DNA of 64,000 nt from Arthrobacter sp. AL12 (GCF_029960645.1 NZ_JASBQY010000008.1:62001-126000), one strand, 5' to 3'; counted from the first letter of the stretch, positions 17,104 to 27,773 are shown. Numbers and translations: made by a program. The notes: a model not told the origin generated them from the letters alone.

Positions 17104-19353
17104 GTGAGCACCCCGCTGGAGCGGGGCGCTCCGGAGGACCTTGCCCGCACCTCAGCTGGCCTCGATGAGCCGGGCGTGACAGCGCCCTCCGCCCGCACGT
17201 CAGTTGGCCTCGATGAGCCGGGCGTGACAGCGCCCGCCGCCCGCGGCCCGGAGGCGGACACGGCCCTGGGCCGCGGCAGGGCCCCGGCCCGGCCGGCCGA
17301 CGTCGGACCAGGCACCCCCGGACCCGGTACGCCCGGATCCGGCACCCCCGGACCCGCTGCGGCACCGCCTGCCCCTCGCCCTGCAGGCCTTGCGGCCGGC
17401 TGGCGTGCCATGCGCTTCAGCAGCAGGCTCTGGGTGAAGCGCGCCCGGATCGTCGGCGTGCGGGTGGCGCGGCTGGTCAGCATCGGCGCTTCGCGCCTGC
17501 TTCCAGGCATCCGCCACCTGTTGCGCTCACTGCACCGCAAATGGCGGCGGTCGCTGCAGTTCCGGACCGTGCTGACGACCCTGATGCTGGCGATCTCGTC
17601 GTTCGCCGTCGTCGGCGCGTACCTGTCGAACCAGATCGCCAACAACCTCTTCCAGGAACGGCTCGTCCAGGCCGAGTCCGAGACGCGCTATAACGTCAAG
17701 CAGATCCAGGACACGTTCGACGGCGCCCAGGTCACCGACCAGTCCAGCGTCATCACACTCGTCTATGACACCCTGAACGCCGTCGAGGGCCGCGGCTCCG
17801 TGATCCAGCGGAGGTACGTCTTTGAGGCCATGCCCGAACAGACCAAACCCCGTAACCGCTGGGTCGAATCGCGGGCCTCGGACCAGCTCACCATCAGCGT
17901 CATTCCGCCCGAACTGCGCAAGGCCGTGCAGGATTCCGGCAAGGAGCAGTTCTGGGCCTCCACGGAGTTCCCGGTAGGCACCGAGGACCGCCCCGGAATT
18001 GCCGTCGGCAACAAGGTCACCTTCAATGGCACGGTCTACGAGCTGTACCTGATCTATGACCTCAATACGGCCCAGAAGACCCTCAACGAGATCCAGAACG
18101 TCCTCCTGGCGGGCGGCGCGGTGCTGGCGCTGCTCATCGGCGCGGTCGCCTGGTACGTGACCCGGAACGTCGTCAGCCCCGTCAGCCATGCAGCGCTCGT
18201 CTCCGAGAAGCTCGCCGCAGGACAGCTGCAGGAACGCATGGTGGTCAAGGGCGAGGACGAGGTTGCCCGGCTGGGAGCGTCCTTCAACCACATGGCCGCC
18301 AGCCTCCAGGAGCAGATCACCCAGCTCGCCACGCTCTCCCAGATGCAGCAGCGGTTCGTCTCGGACGTCTCGCACGAACTGCGCACCCCGCTCACCACCG
18401 TGCGGATGGCCGCCGAAGTGCTCTACGACGCGCGCGGGGACTTCGACCCCGTCAACAAGCGCTCCGCGGAGCTGCTCTACCACCAGGTGGAGCGTTTCCA
18501 GTCCCTGCTGGCCGACCTGCTGGAGATCTCCCGCTTCGACGCTGGGGTGGCCACGCTCGACGCCGAACCGGGAGACATCGTGCAGCTCGTTTCGCATGTG
18601 ATGGAAGGCGTGGCCCCGGTAGCCGCCGAGTACGGCTCCGAAGTCACGCTCAACGCGCCCGCTGGCAGCATCATCGTGGACATGGATGACCGCCGGATCG
18701 ACCGGATCCTGCGCAACCTCGTCCTGAACGCCCTGGAACACGGCGAGGGCCGCCCGGTGAACATTTCCGTGGCCGCTAACGACAACGCCGTGGCCGTCGC
18801 CGTCCGGGACCACGGCATCGGCATGACCCCCGCGGAAGCGGCCCGCGTTTTCGACCGGTTCTGGCGTGCCGATCCGGCCCGGGCGCGCACCACGGGAGGC
18901 AGTGGCCTTGGCCTGTCCATTGCCGCCGAGGACACGAAACTTCACAACGGCTGGCTCCAGGCCTGGGGGAGGAAAGGCGGCGGCGCCAACTTCCGCCTCA
19001 CCCTCGCGCTGCGCCAGGGCGAGACCATCACGAAGTCCCCCCTCCAGCTGGAGCCGGTCGACGTCGGACTTCAGGGGGCAGGCAGCGACCGGACCATGCT
19101 GCTGCTGGACCACTCGCCGCGGCCACGCGCCGACAACGACAACGACAATGACAACGACAATGACAACGGGACCACCGACGCCGTGACCACCGACGCCGGG
19201 ACCACCGACGCCGTGACCACCGACGCCGTGACCACCGACGCCGGGACCACCGACGCCGGGACCACCGACGCCGAAACGCGGGATGCCCCCGCGGCTGGAA
19301 GCGGAGCCGCGGTCCCCGGAACAGCCGAAACCGGAACGAGGGACGGGTCATGA
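17104..19353 (+). CDS. mtrB: sensor histidine kinase MtrB
   Basis: MtrB is about 749 residues here, much longer than typical because of both tails. Order: a low-complexity Pro/Gly/Ala N-terminus with a duplicated 16-residue unit, TM1 ([20 protein letters not shown]), an extracytoplasmic sensor region, TM2 ([20 protein letters not shown]), HAMP, then HisKA with [19 protein letters not shown] and a HATPase domain with [20 protein letters not shown] and [11 protein letters not shown] long acidic, repetitive C-terminal tail follows (Asp-Asn repeat, then TTDA units). GTG 17104 with GGAG upstream is the preferred start; a GTG/ATG-like start at 17044 would overlap mtrA by 29 bases. The end overlaps lpqB by four bases. 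Confidence 0.93.
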   Translation: MSTPLERGAPEDLARTSAGLDEPGVTAPSARTSVGLDEPGVTAPAARGPEADTALGRGRAPARPADVGPGTPGPGTPGSGTPGPAAAPPAPRPAGLAAGWRAMRFSSRLWVKRARIVGVRVARLVSIGASRLLPGIRHLLRSLHRKWRRSLQFRTVLTTLMLAISSFAVVGAYLSNQIANNLFQERLVQAESETRYNVKQIQDTFDGAQVTDQSSVITLVYDTLNAVEGRGSVIQRRYVFEAMPEQTKPRNRWVESRASDQLTISVIPPELRKAVQDSGKEQFWASTEFPVGTEDRPGIAVGNKVTFNGTVYELYLIYDLNTAQKTLNEIQNVLLAGGAVLALLIGAVAWYVTRNVVSPVSHAALVSEKLAAGQLQERMVVKGEDEVARLGASFNHMAASLQEQITQLATLSQMQQRFVSDVSHELRTPLTTVRMAAEVLYDARGDFDPVNKRSAELLYHQVERFQSLLADLLEISRFDAGVATLDAEPGDIVQLVSHVMEGVAPVAAEYGSEVTLNAPAGSIIVDMDDRRIDRILRNLVLNALEHGEGRPVNISVAANDNAVAVAVRDHGIGMTPAEAARVFDRFWRADPARARTTGGSGLGLSIAAEDTKLHNGWLQAWGRKGGGANFRLTLALRQGETITKSPLQLEPVDVGLQGAGSDRTMLLLDHSPRPRADNDNDNDNDNDNGTTDAVTTDAGTTDAVTTDAVTTDAGTTDAGTTDAETRDAPAAGSGAAVPGTAETGTRDGS
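17146..17241 (+). repeat. two tandem 48-bp units in the mtrB N-terminal region
   Basis: Units 17146-17193 and 17194-17241 are near-identical and each encodes a 16-residue block beginning RTS(A/V)[10 protein letters not shown]. Confidence 0.8.
19132..19272 (+). repeat. tandem repeats in the mtrB C-terminal tail
   Basis: Six 6-bp units (GACAAC or GACAAT; 19132-19167) encode Asp-Asn pairs. They are followed by seven 15-bp units (19168-19272) encoding (G/V)TTDA, and a degenerate eighth, ETRDA. In-frame units of this kind can expand or contract without breaking the protein. Confidence 0.9.
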
Positions 19354-21071
19354 ACGCTTCCACCCGGAGGGACACACGTGCGGCGGCCGCTCTGCTGGCG
19401 GTCCTGTTGTTTTTGCTGACCTCGTGCGCCCAGATCCCCCGCTCGGGTCCGGTGGGGAAAAGCACTGACGAGAGCGCCGGGAACCCCAAGAACGCCCCCG
19501 TCTTCTTCCCGTCGGCGCCGCGCGAGGGCGCGGCGCCGGAAGCGGTCATCGAGGACTTCTACCTCGCCGGCAGCGGCTACGAGGACGACTACGCGGTGGC
19601 ACGCCAATACCTGACCCAGGCATCGTCGGTCACCTGGAAGCCGGACCAGCGGGCGCTCGTCTTCCGGGCCGCGCGCGTCGTGCCGACGGGCGTCGAAAAC
19701 GTCTTCAACTATGAACTGGATGTCTCCTACTCCGTCGACGCGGACGGGGTGGCGACCCAGCTGCCGGAGGGCACCAAGGAGAACATCCCGGCCACCCTGA
19801 CCCAGGTGGACGGTGAATGGCGGATTGCGGAACTCCCGGACGGCACGGCGATCCCGGAAGAGACGTTCAAGGTCATCTACGGCGCCTATCCGATCTATTT
19901 CTATGACCCGACGTTCACCTACGCGGTGCCCGATGTCCGGTGGTTCATCAAGAAGAAGACCGTCAAAGCCATGACCAGCGCCCTCCTCGGCGGTCCGGCC
20001 CCCTACCTCAAGGGCGCCGTCGTGAGCGCCTTCCCCTCCGGCATCAAGCTGGCCCGCGAGTCTGTCCCGGTTGTCTCCGGCGCCGCCCAGGTGGACCTCA
20101 CGGCGAAGGACCTTGTGGAGGCGTCCAACGAGGACCGGCTGCGGATGCAGACCCAGCTCGCCCTGACCTTCCGCAGCCAGCCCGATGTCATCAACGTTGA
20201 GCTCCGGGCCAACCAGGATCTGGTACGTGTGGAGGACAACGGTTCGGTTCTTCCGCCGATCCGAGACAAGAACGTCCCGGCCCGCCAGATCGCCGTCAGC
20301 GACAACGGCCTGGTCCGGTACGAGAACAACCGGACCTCGCCGCTACCGGACATCCAGCCTGTCTCTGCCCTGGCGCCGCGGGCCCCCGCGGAGTCTCCCG
20401 TCTCGCAGTCCGCGGCCTTCCTCAACGCCGGCCGCGGCACGTTGTACTCCGTGGTGCCCGGGCAGCCCGCCAGGGCGCTGACCACCCGCTCCACGCTGAC
20501 CCGCCCCTCCTTCGACCGGTACGACTGGGTCTGGACTGCGGGGCCGGGGGCCAACGGCGCCACTGAAATCATCGCGCACCGGCCCGTCGGCGTGCCGGAA
20601 GGCTCAGGCGTCCCCGCGGCAACGCTGTCCCCGGCCTGGCTCGCCGGACGGTCCGTCAAGGAGCTCCGGGTCTCCCGCGAGGGCACCCGCGCCCTCGTCC
20701 TCACGGAGCAGAACGGCAGGACCAGGGTCCAGATCGCCGGCGTTGTCCGTGCCGCCGACGGCACGCCCAAAGACCTCACCGTGCCAATGACCCTGCTGGC
20801 GGCGAACGATCCGGACCAGGGCGTGTGGGTGGATGACAGCACAGTCGCGGTGATGAAGGGCTCCCCGAACGAACCCGTCACCCCCGAACTAATCTCCCTC
20901 ACATCGACCCAGCCGCAGCAGCTTGCACCATGGCCGGGACTCACCGCGATCAGCGCCGGGAACGGCCGGGAGGAGATCTACGCGCAGTCCACGGAAGGGA
21001 TCTTCCAGCGGCTCGGTAACGGCTGGGCGCCGCAGCTCAAAGGCCCGGTCGACCCGTCCTATCCGGGCTAG
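19350..21071 (+). CDS. lpqB: lipoprotein LpqB
   Basis: LpqB (573 residues) is the extracytoplasmic partner of MtrB. The signal peptide ends in a lipobox LTSC (C about 26), followed by the conserved AQIPRSGPV. The N-terminal LpqB/NTF2-like part is followed by a GerMN domain (about 200-305, including LPPIRD-type ending) and a C-terminal beta-propeller-like region. The start ATG overlaps the mtrB stop (ATGA), so the two are translationally coupled. Studies in Mycobacterium and Streptomyces place LpqB as a modulator of MtrAB signalling. Confidence 0.92.
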   Translation: MNASTRRDTRAAAALLAVLLFLLTSCAQIPRSGPVGKSTDESAGNPKNAPVFFPSAPREGAAPEAVIEDFYLAGSGYEDDYAVARQYLTQASSVTWKPDQRALVFRAARVVPTGVENVFNYELDVSYSVDADGVATQLPEGTKENIPATLTQVDGEWRIAELPDGTAIPEETFKVIYGAYPIYFYDPTFTYAVPDVRWFIKKKTVKAMTSALLGGPAPYLKGAVVSAFPSGIKLARESVPVVSGAAQVDLTAKDLVEASNEDRLRMQTQLALTFRSQPDVINVELRANQDLVRVEDNGSVLPPIRDKNVPARQIAVSDNGLVRYENNRTSPLPDIQPVSALAPRAPAESPVSQSAAFLNAGRGTLYSVVPGQPARALTTRSTLTRPSFDRYDWVWTAGPGANGATEIIAHRPVGVPEGSGVPAATLSPAWLAGRSVKELRVSREGTRALVLTEQNGRTRVQIAGVVRAADGTPKDLTVPMTLLAANDPDQGVWVDDSTVAVMKGSPNEPVTPELISLTSTQPQQLAPWPGLTAISAGNGREEIYAQSTEGIFQRLGNGWAPQLKGPVDPSYPG

Positions 21072-21081
21072 GGCCCAGGGA

Positions 21082-21104
21082 CCCCCGGGAGGGGGCGACT
21101 TTTC
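21082..21104 (+). terminator. weak possible terminator after lpqB
   Basis: Five-base G/C arms (21082-21086, 21091-21095) with a GGGA loop are followed by CGACTTTT. It is short and may not act. Confidence 0.25.
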
Positions 21105-21153
21105 CACATGGCGTGCCACAGCGTTGCCTGACTCGCCGGGCGGGCGGAACGTA

Positions 21154-22095
21154 GTGTCTGTGGGGACCTCCAGGAAACTCCGTGACCGCGACCTCGACCG
21201 CCGGGCCAGTGCCGTCGCCGACCCTGATCTTGCGCCGGCGGCAACGGCCGTTTCGAGACACCGCGGGGATTACCGCCGGCCACTGGCGCGGCTGGCGGAC
21301 GGGGCGGCGAAGGCAGCGGCCGAAGTGCTGGCACTCGCGGCGCCGGTGGACTGCGTCTGCTGCGGCGCTGAGGATCTGGCCCTTTGCGGGGGCTGCGAAC
21401 GGCAGGTCCGGCTGCTGATGCGCCGGCCGTTCCGGGCAGAGGCCCAGGCGCCCGCCCTGATGGATGTGGACGGCTCCGCGCTCCTTGCGGTCGTGGCCGC
21501 CGGCGCCTACCGGGCGGAGCTGGCGCAGGCCGTCCTGTCCTTCAAGAGCCACGGCCAGGGACAGCTTGCGGAGGTGCTGTCGCAAGGACTGGCCCGGGCC
21601 ATCCGGGCCGCTGCCGGGGACGCCCAGGGACTGCTGCTGGTCCCCGTGCCCACCAGCAGCGGCGCCTACCGGAATCGGGGCTTCAGTCCAGTCCACGTGC
21701 TGCTGGGCAGGATGCGGCGGATCCGGGCCCCGGGAAGCGGGCCGCCCGCCAGGTTCACGGCCGCCCATGCCCTCCGGAAGACCGGGGGAGCCAGGGGAAC
21801 AACCGGCGGACAGAAGGGGCTGGGCCGCGGGGACCGCACACAGCGGGTGCGGGGGTCCATGCGGGTCCGCCGCGGGCTGTTCGCTCCAAAGGTGAACGGC
21901 CGGCCGTGCATCATCGTTGACGACGTGCTCACCACCGGGTCCACGGTGGCCGAGGCGGCCCGGGCGCTGCGGGCCGCCGGCGCCGTGGTCAGGGGCGCCG
22001 TCGTCGTCGCTGCGACACGCCCGCCCGGCACGCTCGACATCGGCGCCTCGGACCGTGCGGTGGCTGGGGAACCGCCGCGTCAAGGAAAAAAATAA
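21154..22095 (+). CDS. ComF-family phosphoribosyltransferase-like protein
   Basis: The C-terminal half is a PRTase fold with the PRPP-binding loop CIIVDDVLTTGSTVAEAARA (about 250-269) and the preceding VPVPTSSGAYRNRGFSPVHV. The N-terminal zinc-finger-like region has CVCCGAEDLALCGGCERQV. Homologues are named ComF after the B. subtilis competence protein; in Actinobacteria they lie next to lpqB, and their function is not settled. The start is uncertain: GTG 21154 gives 313 residues, with GTG 21160 and an upstream TTG as alternatives. The Arg/Asp-rich first 50 residues are not conserved-looking. Confidence 0.8.
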   Translation: MSVGTSRKLRDRDLDRRASAVADPDLAPAATAVSRHRGDYRRPLARLADGAAKAAAEVLALAAPVDCVCCGAEDLALCGGCERQVRLLMRRPFRAEAQAPALMDVDGSALLAVVAAGAYRAELAQAVLSFKSHGQGQLAEVLSQGLARAIRAAAGDAQGLLLVPVPTSSGAYRNRGFSPVHVLLGRMRRIRAPGSGPPARFTAAHALRKTGGARGTTGGQKGLGRGDRTQRVRGSMRVRRGLFAPKVNGRPCIIVDDVLTTGSTVAEAARALRAAGAVVRGAVVVAATRPPGTLDIGASDRAVAGEPPRQGKK

Positions 22096-22257
22096 ACCAA
22101 AAAAGGATGAATAAGAGGTGGCTATGAACTAACGTCGGAGATGGGTACCAAGAATAGATGTACCTGTCGATAGCGGCTCGGAAAGGGGCTCGACTGTCAG
22201 TCAGATCAGCCCCAGGAAGTGCCGCCGTCGTGTCACCGAAGTCATTTGGAGGGCACC
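22096..22257 (+). promoter_or_regulatory. hpf leader region
   Basis: This 162-base gap is A-rich at its start. It contains two tiny overlapping reading frames, one at 22107-22127 (six codons, after AAAAAAGG) and one at 22124-22132 (two codons, after GAGGTG). An imperfect inverted repeat GGTAC...GTACC lies near 22144-22165. No clear -35/-10 pair was found. Confidence 0.25.
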
Positions 22258-22983
22258 ATGGAGTTCATGATCAGCGGACGTAATTTGACGGTCTCCGACC
22301 GGTTCCGCGAGTACGCCGACGAGAAGATCTCGAAGATCGCGTCGCTGGGGGACAAGGTCCAGAGGGTGGACGCGAAGGTTTCCAAGGAGACCAAGGCCCG
22401 GCAGACCGACGAGATGCTCACGGTTGAGCTGACCGTCCTGGGACGGGGTCCCGTGATTCGTGCCGAAGCCAGCGCCGCGGACAAGTTTGCCGCGTTCGAC
22501 CTCGCCTACAACAAGCTTCTTGAACGCCTGCGCCGGGCGAAGGACCGCAAGAAGGTCCACCACGGCAGGCATACCCCCAAGTCCGTCACCGAGGCGACGG
22601 CAACACTCGCGCCGGCGAGCACCAGCGAACCCCTCTACGTCGAGGCGAACCACTGGCTGGAGCCCAAGGAAGCCCCCGCCGAGAAATCACCTTATGAGGT
22701 CGAGAACGATATCCCGGCCGGAGACTCACCGGTGCTCATCCGCCGGAAGGTTTTCCCCGCTGCATCCCTGACGCTCGACGACGCGGTCGACAACATGGAA
22801 CTCGTGGGTCACGACTTCTACCTCTTCGTGGACAAGGAGACCAAGGCGCCATCGGTTGTGTACCGCCGCGAGGGGTGGACGTACGGAGTGATCTCCCTCG
22901 ACCAGACCTGCGAGCCGGGTGAGGCTCCGCTGGAGGAGAAAATCCTGGCGTACCGTTCCGAGGATGAGCCGGCCAGCGCATAA
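22258..22983 (+). CDS. hpf: long-form ribosome hibernation promoting factor
   Basis: Long HPF (241 residues) has an N-terminal S30AE/YfiA domain (1-105: MEFMISGRNLTVSDRFREYA through LLERLRRAKDRKKVHHG), a variable linker, and the C-terminal dimerisation domain (about 165-230: VIRRKVFPAASLTLDDAV, ALVGHDFYLFVDKET-like, then VVYRREGWTYGVI). The protein binds the 30S decoding region and pairs ribosomes into inactive 100S dimers in stationary phase or hypoxia. GGAGG lies six bases before ATG 22258, fixing the start. It lies between comF and secA as in other Actinobacteria. Confidence 0.95.
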   Translation: MEFMISGRNLTVSDRFREYADEKISKIASLGDKVQRVDAKVSKETKARQTDEMLTVELTVLGRGPVIRAEASAADKFAAFDLAYNKLLERLRRAKDRKKVHHGRHTPKSVTEATATLAPASTSEPLYVEANHWLEPKEAPAEKSPYEVENDIPAGDSPVLIRRKVFPAASLTLDDAVDNMELVGHDFYLFVDKETKAPSVVYRREGWTYGVISLDQTCEPGEAPLEEKILAYRSEDEPASA

Positions 22984-23015
22984 GCTGGTGCTGACCATCC
23001 GACGAAGGGACTGAC

Positions 23016-24311
23016 GTGCAGGAATCGCTGAGCCTCCAGCAGGCCCGGCGGATCGCACTGGCAGCCCAGGGATTGGACAAAGTACGGCCCGCCGGACCCG
23101 TGACTGCACGGGCGGTGGGCCGTACCCTTGCCCGCCTCCAGCTGGTCCAGATCGACTCCGTCAACGTGCTGTCCCGCAGCCATTACCTGCCGTTCTTTTC
23201 CCGCCTGGGGAACTACGACCGCACCATCCTTGACCGGATGGCGGGACGCCACCCGCGCCGCATGATGGAGTACTGGGCCCATGAGGCCAGCTTTATCCGT
23301 CCCGACCATTTCCAGGACCTGCTCCGGTGGCAGAGCCGCTCATGGGTCGGGGCCCACACCATGGATCCAGAGCTGCGGAGCGGCGTCGCCGCCCGGGTGC
23401 TTGAAGCGCTCGCCGCCGGCCGGCCGATGACCGCCGCCGAACTCACCGCCCGGCTGGGCCACGTGGAGGCCCGGCAACAGGACAACTGGGGCTGGAACTG
23501 GAACATTGTGAAACGCGTGCTGGAGCACCTCTTCGAGGCGGGCCTCATCTCGGCCGCCTCCCGCACCGACTCCTTTGAAAGGCGCTACACGCTCACCGCC
23601 AAGGTCCTTCCCGGGCTGCCGGATCCCGACGACGCAGCCGCCCCGGGCGCCGGGCCGGACGCCGGGCCGGACCAGGAGGACGCCGGACCGAACCGGGAGG
23701 CCGCGCTGGTCCGCCTGATCGACGCCGCCGCCCGCGCCCACGGCATCGGCACGCTGCGGTGCTTCGCTGATTACTTCCGGACGCCAATGCGTGCGTCCGC
23801 GATCGCCGTCGAACACCTCGCCGGCGCCGGCAGGCTGCTCCCCGTCACAGTGTCCGGCTGGAGCAAGCCCGTCTACCGGCACGCCGAGGCGAAACTCCCT
23901 CGCACGGCCACCGGCCGGGCTCTGCTGAGCCCCTTCGACTCGCTGGTCTTTGAGCGGCGCCGCCTGGAGGCCCTATTCGGTTTCCACTACCGCGTCGAGA
24001 TCTACACCCCGGAGCCGAAGCGCCGCTTCGGCTACTACGTGCTGCCGTTCCTGCTTCGCGACGGGATCGTGGCCCGCGTCGACCTCAAAGCCGACCGGAC
24101 CAACGGCCTCCTGCTGGCGAGGGCCGCTCACGCGGAGCCCGGCGCTCCCGCCGACACCGCCGTCGAACTCGCCGCGGAACTGCAGCTCATGGCAGAGTGG
24201 TTGGAGCTGGACCGGGTCGTTGTCTCCCCCAAAGGAGACCTGGCGCCGGCGCTCGCGGACGCGGTGTCCGGGGCAGGAAGCGGCGTATCCGCTCAGAGGG
24301 AACAGGCGTAA
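23016..24311 (+). CDS. YcaQ/AlkX-like winged-helix DNA glycosylase family protein (DUF1006/HTH_42)
   Basis: The 431-residue protein has the tandem winged-helix fold of HTH_42/COG3214. The family's catalytic Q-phi-D motif is present as VQIDSVNVL (Q45, D47), followed by RSHYLPFFSRLGNY. WAHEASFI and the C-terminal GYYVLPFLLRDGIVARVDLK are also conserved. Homologues of the YcaQ type excise bulky or cross-linking alkyl adducts such as nitrogen-mustard crosslinks. That activity is inferred here from the motif. An Ala/Gly/Pro/Asp-rich insertion (about 205-230) interrupts the domain. The start is GTG 23016 after GAAGGGA. It lies between hpf and secA. Confidence 0.83.
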   Translation: MQESLSLQQARRIALAAQGLDKVRPAGPVTARAVGRTLARLQLVQIDSVNVLSRSHYLPFFSRLGNYDRTILDRMAGRHPRRMMEYWAHEASFIRPDHFQDLLRWQSRSWVGAHTMDPELRSGVAARVLEALAAGRPMTAAELTARLGHVEARQQDNWGWNWNIVKRVLEHLFEAGLISAASRTDSFERRYTLTAKVLPGLPDPDDAAAPGAGPDAGPDQEDAGPNREAALVRLIDAAARAHGIGTLRCFADYFRTPMRASAIAVEHLAGAGRLLPVTVSGWSKPVYRHAEAKLPRTATGRALLSPFDSLVFERRRLEALFGFHYRVEIYTPEPKRRFGYYVLPFLLRDGIVARVDLKADRTNGLLLARAAHAEPGAPADTAVELAAELQLMAEWLELDRVVVSPKGDLAPALADAVSGAGSGVSAQREQA

Positions 24312-24331
24312 CCGGCCCTGCGTCTCTCCCG

Positions 24332-24337
24332 TAGACT
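24332..24337 (+). promoter_or_regulatory. possible -10 box for secA
   Basis: TAGACT lies 44 bases before the secA GTG. No convincing -35 box is visible. Confidence 0.3.
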
Positions 24338-24381
24338 AAAAACGCCAGAATTCGGCAGCTTGAGACTGGGAGCAACTTCAC

Positions 24382-27117
24382 GTGGCATCACTTATCGAAA
24401 AACTTCTCCGCACGGGTGACAAGAAAACCCTGAGGCACCTGCGGAACTATGCCGATTCCATTAATGCCCTTGAAAGCTCCTTCCAGACGTTCACCGACGC
24501 CGAACTGCGCCAGGAGACCGACCGTCTCCGCGCACGCCACGTCGACGGCGAGCAGCTCGATGACCTCCTGCCCGAGGCGTTCGCCGCCGTCCGCGAAGCC
24601 TCCTCCCGCACCCTCGGTATGCGGCACTTCGACGTCCAGCTGATGGGCGGCGCCGCCCTGCACCTGGGCAATATCGCCGAAATGAAGACCGGTGAAGGAA
24701 AGACCCTCGTGGCGACCGCTCCGGCCTACCTCAACGCCCTTGCCGGCAACGGTGTGCACGTGATCACCGTGAACGACTACCTGGCTGAATACCAGTCGGA
24801 CCTCATGGGCCGTGTGTACCGGTTCCTCGGCCTGAGCAGCGGCTGCATCCTGTCCAACCAGGACCCCGCCCTGCGCCGCGAGCAGTACGCCGCGGATATT
24901 ACCTATGGCACCAACAACGAATTCGGCTTCGACTACCTGCGCGACAACATGGCGTGGGACAAGTCCGAGCTCGTCCAGCGCGGCCACCACTTCGCGATCG
25001 TCGATGAGGTGGACTCCATCCTCATCGATGAGGCACGGACGCCGCTGATCATCTCCGGCCCCGCCCAGGGCGACACCAACCGCTGGTACAGCGAGTTCGC
25101 CAAGGTCGTCACCCGGCTCAAGCCGGACGAGGACTATGAGGTCGACGAAAAGAAGCGCACCGTCGGTGTGATGGAGGCCGGCATCGAAAAAGTCGAGGAC
25201 TACCTCGGCATCCACAACCTCTACGAGTCCGCCAACACCCCCCTGATCGGCTTCCTCAACAACGCCATCAAGGCCAAGGAACTCTTCAAACGGGACAAGG
25301 ACTACGTCATCCTCGACGGTGAGGTGCTGATCGTTGACGAGCACACGGGCCGAATCCTCGCGGGCCGGCGCTACAACGAAGGCATGCACCAGGCGATTGA
25401 GGCGAAGGAAGGCGTCGAGATCAAGGCCGAGAACCAGACGCTCGCCACGGTCACGCTGCAGAACTACTTCCGCATGTACGACAAGCTCGCGGGCATGACC
25501 GGTACGGCCGAGACCGAGGCCGCCGAGTTCATGAGCACCTACAAGCTCGGCGTCGTCGCGATCCCCACCAACCGCGACATGACGCGCATCGACCAGGCGG
25601 ACCTCGTGTACAAGAACGAGGCCGTCAAGTTCGACGCCGTGGTCAAGGACATCGCCGAACGGCACGAAAAGGGCCAGCCGATCCTGGTCGGCACCACCAG
25701 CGTGGAAAAAAGCGAATACCTCTCCCGGCTGCTGGCCAAGGAAGGCGTCCGGCACGAGGTCCTGAACGCGAAGAACCACGCCCGTGAGGCCGCGATTGTG
25801 GCCCAGGCCGGCCGCAAGGCCGCCGTGACCGTGGCGACCAACATGGCGGGCCGCGGTACCGACATCATGCTCGGCGGCAACGCCGAGTTCACCGCCGTCG
25901 CCGACCTCGCCAAGCGCGGCCTGGACCCGGAGGAAAACTCCGAGGAATACGAAGCGGCCTGGCCCGCGGCCTTCGAAGCAGCCAAGCAGTCGGTCAAGGA
26001 CGAGCACGAGGAAGTCCTCAGCCTCGGCGGGCTGTACGTGCTGGGCACCGAACGGCACGAATCACGCCGCATCGACAACCAGCTGCGCGGCCGCTCGGGA
26101 CGCCAGGGCGACCCCGGCGAGTCCCGGTTCTACCTCTCCCTCACCGACGACCTGATGCGCCTGTTCAACTCGGGCGCGGCTGAACGGCTGATGAACAGCT
26201 CGGTGCCCGACGATGTCGCGCTCGAATCCAAGCTCGTCTCGCGTGCCATCGCCTCGGCCCAGGGCCAGGTCGAAGGCCGCAATGCCGAACAGCGGAAGAA
26301 CGTCCTGAAGTACGACGACGTCCTAAACCGCCAGCGCGAGGCCATCTACGGTGACCGCCGCCGCATCCTCGAGGGCGATGACCTCCACGAGAAGGTCCAG
26401 TACTTCCTGGAAGACACCATCACCTCGTTCATCGAGGAAGCCACCGCGGAGGGCACCGGCGACGACTGGGACTTCAACCTGCTGTGGACCAACCTCAAAA
26501 CGCTCTATCCCGTGAGCGTCACCCCGCGCGACCTCATCGACGAGGCCGGCGGAAAGTCGCGGATCACCGTGGACTTCCTCCGGGAGGAGATCCTCTCCGA
26601 TGCGCGCCTGGTCTACCAGGCCCGCGAGGAAGCCATCGGCCACGAGAGCATGCGCGAGCTCGAACGCCGTGTGGTCCTGTCCGTGATCGGCCGCAAGTGG
26701 CAGGAACATCTCTATGAGATGGACTACCTGAAGGAAGGCATCGGCCTGCGTGCGATGGCCCAGCGCGACCCGCTGGTGGAATACCAGCGCGAGGGCTTCA
26801 TCATGTTCCAGGCCATGATGGAGGCCATCCGGGAGGAGAGCGTCGGGTTCCTGTTCAATCTTGAGGTCGAGGTAACCCCCGCCGAGGACGTCGTCGTGGC
26901 CGACGCGGCGGGCCAGCACACCGAACACCACGAGCCGCAGATCCGGGCTGCCGGGCTGGAAGCCCCCGAAAAGCCGGCCCAGCTGCAGTACACGGCACCC
27001 GGCGAGGACGGTTCGGCCCAGACCCGCGTCGAGGCCAAGTCCTCCGGCCGCTCCGGCAACCCGGCCAAGGCCGCGCAGGACTCAGCGCGCCGCGCGAACA
27101 AAAAGAAGCGGCGCTAG
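24382..27117 (+). CDS. secA: preprotein translocase ATPase SecA
   Basis: Full-length SecA (911 residues) is the motor that drives unfolded preproteins through SecYEG. Walker A is [17 protein letters not shown] (about 107-123) in NBD1, with [20 protein letters not shown] as the DEAD-type motif. The preprotein cross-linking domain and NBD2 follow ([34 protein letters not shown]). The helical scaffold and wing end near [18 protein letters not shown] [12 protein letters not shown]. The C-terminus is Ala/Lys-rich and lacks the zinc-binding CxC tail, as is usual for actinobacterial SecA1. The start is GTG 24382. A bidirectional terminator follows. Confidence 0.96.
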   Translation: MASLIEKLLRTGDKKTLRHLRNYADSINALESSFQTFTDAELRQETDRLRARHVDGEQLDDLLPEAFAAVREASSRTLGMRHFDVQLMGGAALHLGNIAEMKTGEGKTLVATAPAYLNALAGNGVHVITVNDYLAEYQSDLMGRVYRFLGLSSGCILSNQDPALRREQYAADITYGTNNEFGFDYLRDNMAWDKSELVQRGHHFAIVDEVDSILIDEARTPLIISGPAQGDTNRWYSEFAKVVTRLKPDEDYEVDEKKRTVGVMEAGIEKVEDYLGIHNLYESANTPLIGFLNNAIKAKELFKRDKDYVILDGEVLIVDEHTGRILAGRRYNEGMHQAIEAKEGVEIKAENQTLATVTLQNYFRMYDKLAGMTGTAETEAAEFMSTYKLGVVAIPTNRDMTRIDQADLVYKNEAVKFDAVVKDIAERHEKGQPILVGTTSVEKSEYLSRLLAKEGVRHEVLNAKNHAREAAIVAQAGRKAAVTVATNMAGRGTDIMLGGNAEFTAVADLAKRGLDPEENSEEYEAAWPAAFEAAKQSVKDEHEEVLSLGGLYVLGTERHESRRIDNQLRGRSGRQGDPGESRFYLSLTDDLMRLFNSGAAERLMNSSVPDDVALESKLVSRAIASAQGQVEGRNAEQRKNVLKYDDVLNRQREAIYGDRRRILEGDDLHEKVQYFLEDTITSFIEEATAEGTGDDWDFNLLWTNLKTLYPVSVTPRDLIDEAGGKSRITVDFLREEILSDARLVYQAREEAIGHESMRELERRVVLSVIGRKWQEHLYEMDYLKEGIGLRAMAQRDPLVEYQREGFIMFQAMMEAIREESVGFLFNLEVEVTPAEDVVVADAAGQHTEHHEPQIRAAGLEAPEKPAQLQYTAPGEDGSAQTRVEAKSSGRSGNPAKAAQDSARRANKKKRR

Positions 27118-27164
27118 CCGGCTGCCGGCCGGGCCGCAGCCGCCAGCCCGAACGGCGCAGCAGC

Positions 27165-27198
27165 GAAAGAGGACCGGAGCATGCTCCGGTCCTCTTTC
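27165..27198. terminator. bidirectional terminator between secA and the Rv3235-family gene
   Basis: Perfect 16-base arms (27165-27180, 27183-27198) with a two-base loop end in CTTTC on both strands. It serves both convergent genes. Confidence 0.8.
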
Positions 27199-27281
27199 GT
27201 TGCTGCCTCCTCTTCTCCTCCTCTCCTCGGTTCCGTGAGCCGGCCCCCAGCAGGTTTCCACGGACGACTTGTCCTGGGCTG

Positions 27282-27773
27282 TCAGCCGATTTCCAGCACG
27301 GTGACCCGCCAGGCAAGCCTGCTGCGCTCCAGCCTCAATGCGACCGCCCGGACCCGCAGCTCCTCGACCACCACGGCACTGGCCTCATAAACGTCGGCGG
27401 AGACCCGGCAGGCCCGGACGGAGCGGACTGCGGGGTTGCCGTGCAGGCGTCCGGCGGTCGGTGATGCCCCGCACGGTGCCCTCCGGGTCAGGGCGGCCCG
27501 GTGCTGCAGCGCCGCGAGGCAGCGTTCGTCGAGCCGCCGGGCGAGCTGCTGCGCCGGCCGGGTGCCGGCCAGCACCTCGATGGCGGCCTGAACCGTGCTG
27601 CGGGAGATCGCACAGATCTCGCGGTCCTGATCGGTCATGCGCAGCGGTGTGGCCGGAACGCCGGGACCGGCGCCGGGGGCGGCCGGGTCGGCGCCCCCGG
27701 GCACCAGACGCAGGGGTGCGGCAGTGGATGCGGGAACTTGCGCGGCGGCGCGGGGGCCGGGCAGGGCGCTCAT
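27282..27773 (-). CDS. Rv3235-family protein
   Basis: This small (163-residue) conserved actinobacterial protein has the Rv3235-type C-terminal signature: ACRVSADVYEASAVV, then RVRAVALRLERSRLAWRVTVLEIG. The first 50 residues are Ala/Pro-rich and probably disordered. No enzymatic motif or membrane segment is visible; function is unknown. ATG 27773 has GGAAG five bases upstream. The gene follows the LysM membrane protein on the same strand (104-base gap), so they may be co-transcribed. The family is also found near secA1 in mycobacteria. Confidence 0.75.
   Translation of the reverse strand: MSALPGPRAAAQVPASTAAPLRLVPGGADPAAPGAGPGVPATPLRMTDQDREICAISRSTVQAAIEVLAGTRPAQQLARRLDERCLAALQHRAALTRRAPCGASPTAGRLHGNPAVRSVRACRVSADVYEASAVVVEELRVRAVALRLERSRLAWRVTVLEIG

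Noticed and set aside
24388..26058. Long open frame on the minus strand (556 codons) opposite secA
   Set aside because: It is complementary to highly conserved secA codons, with biased composition and no family resemblance.
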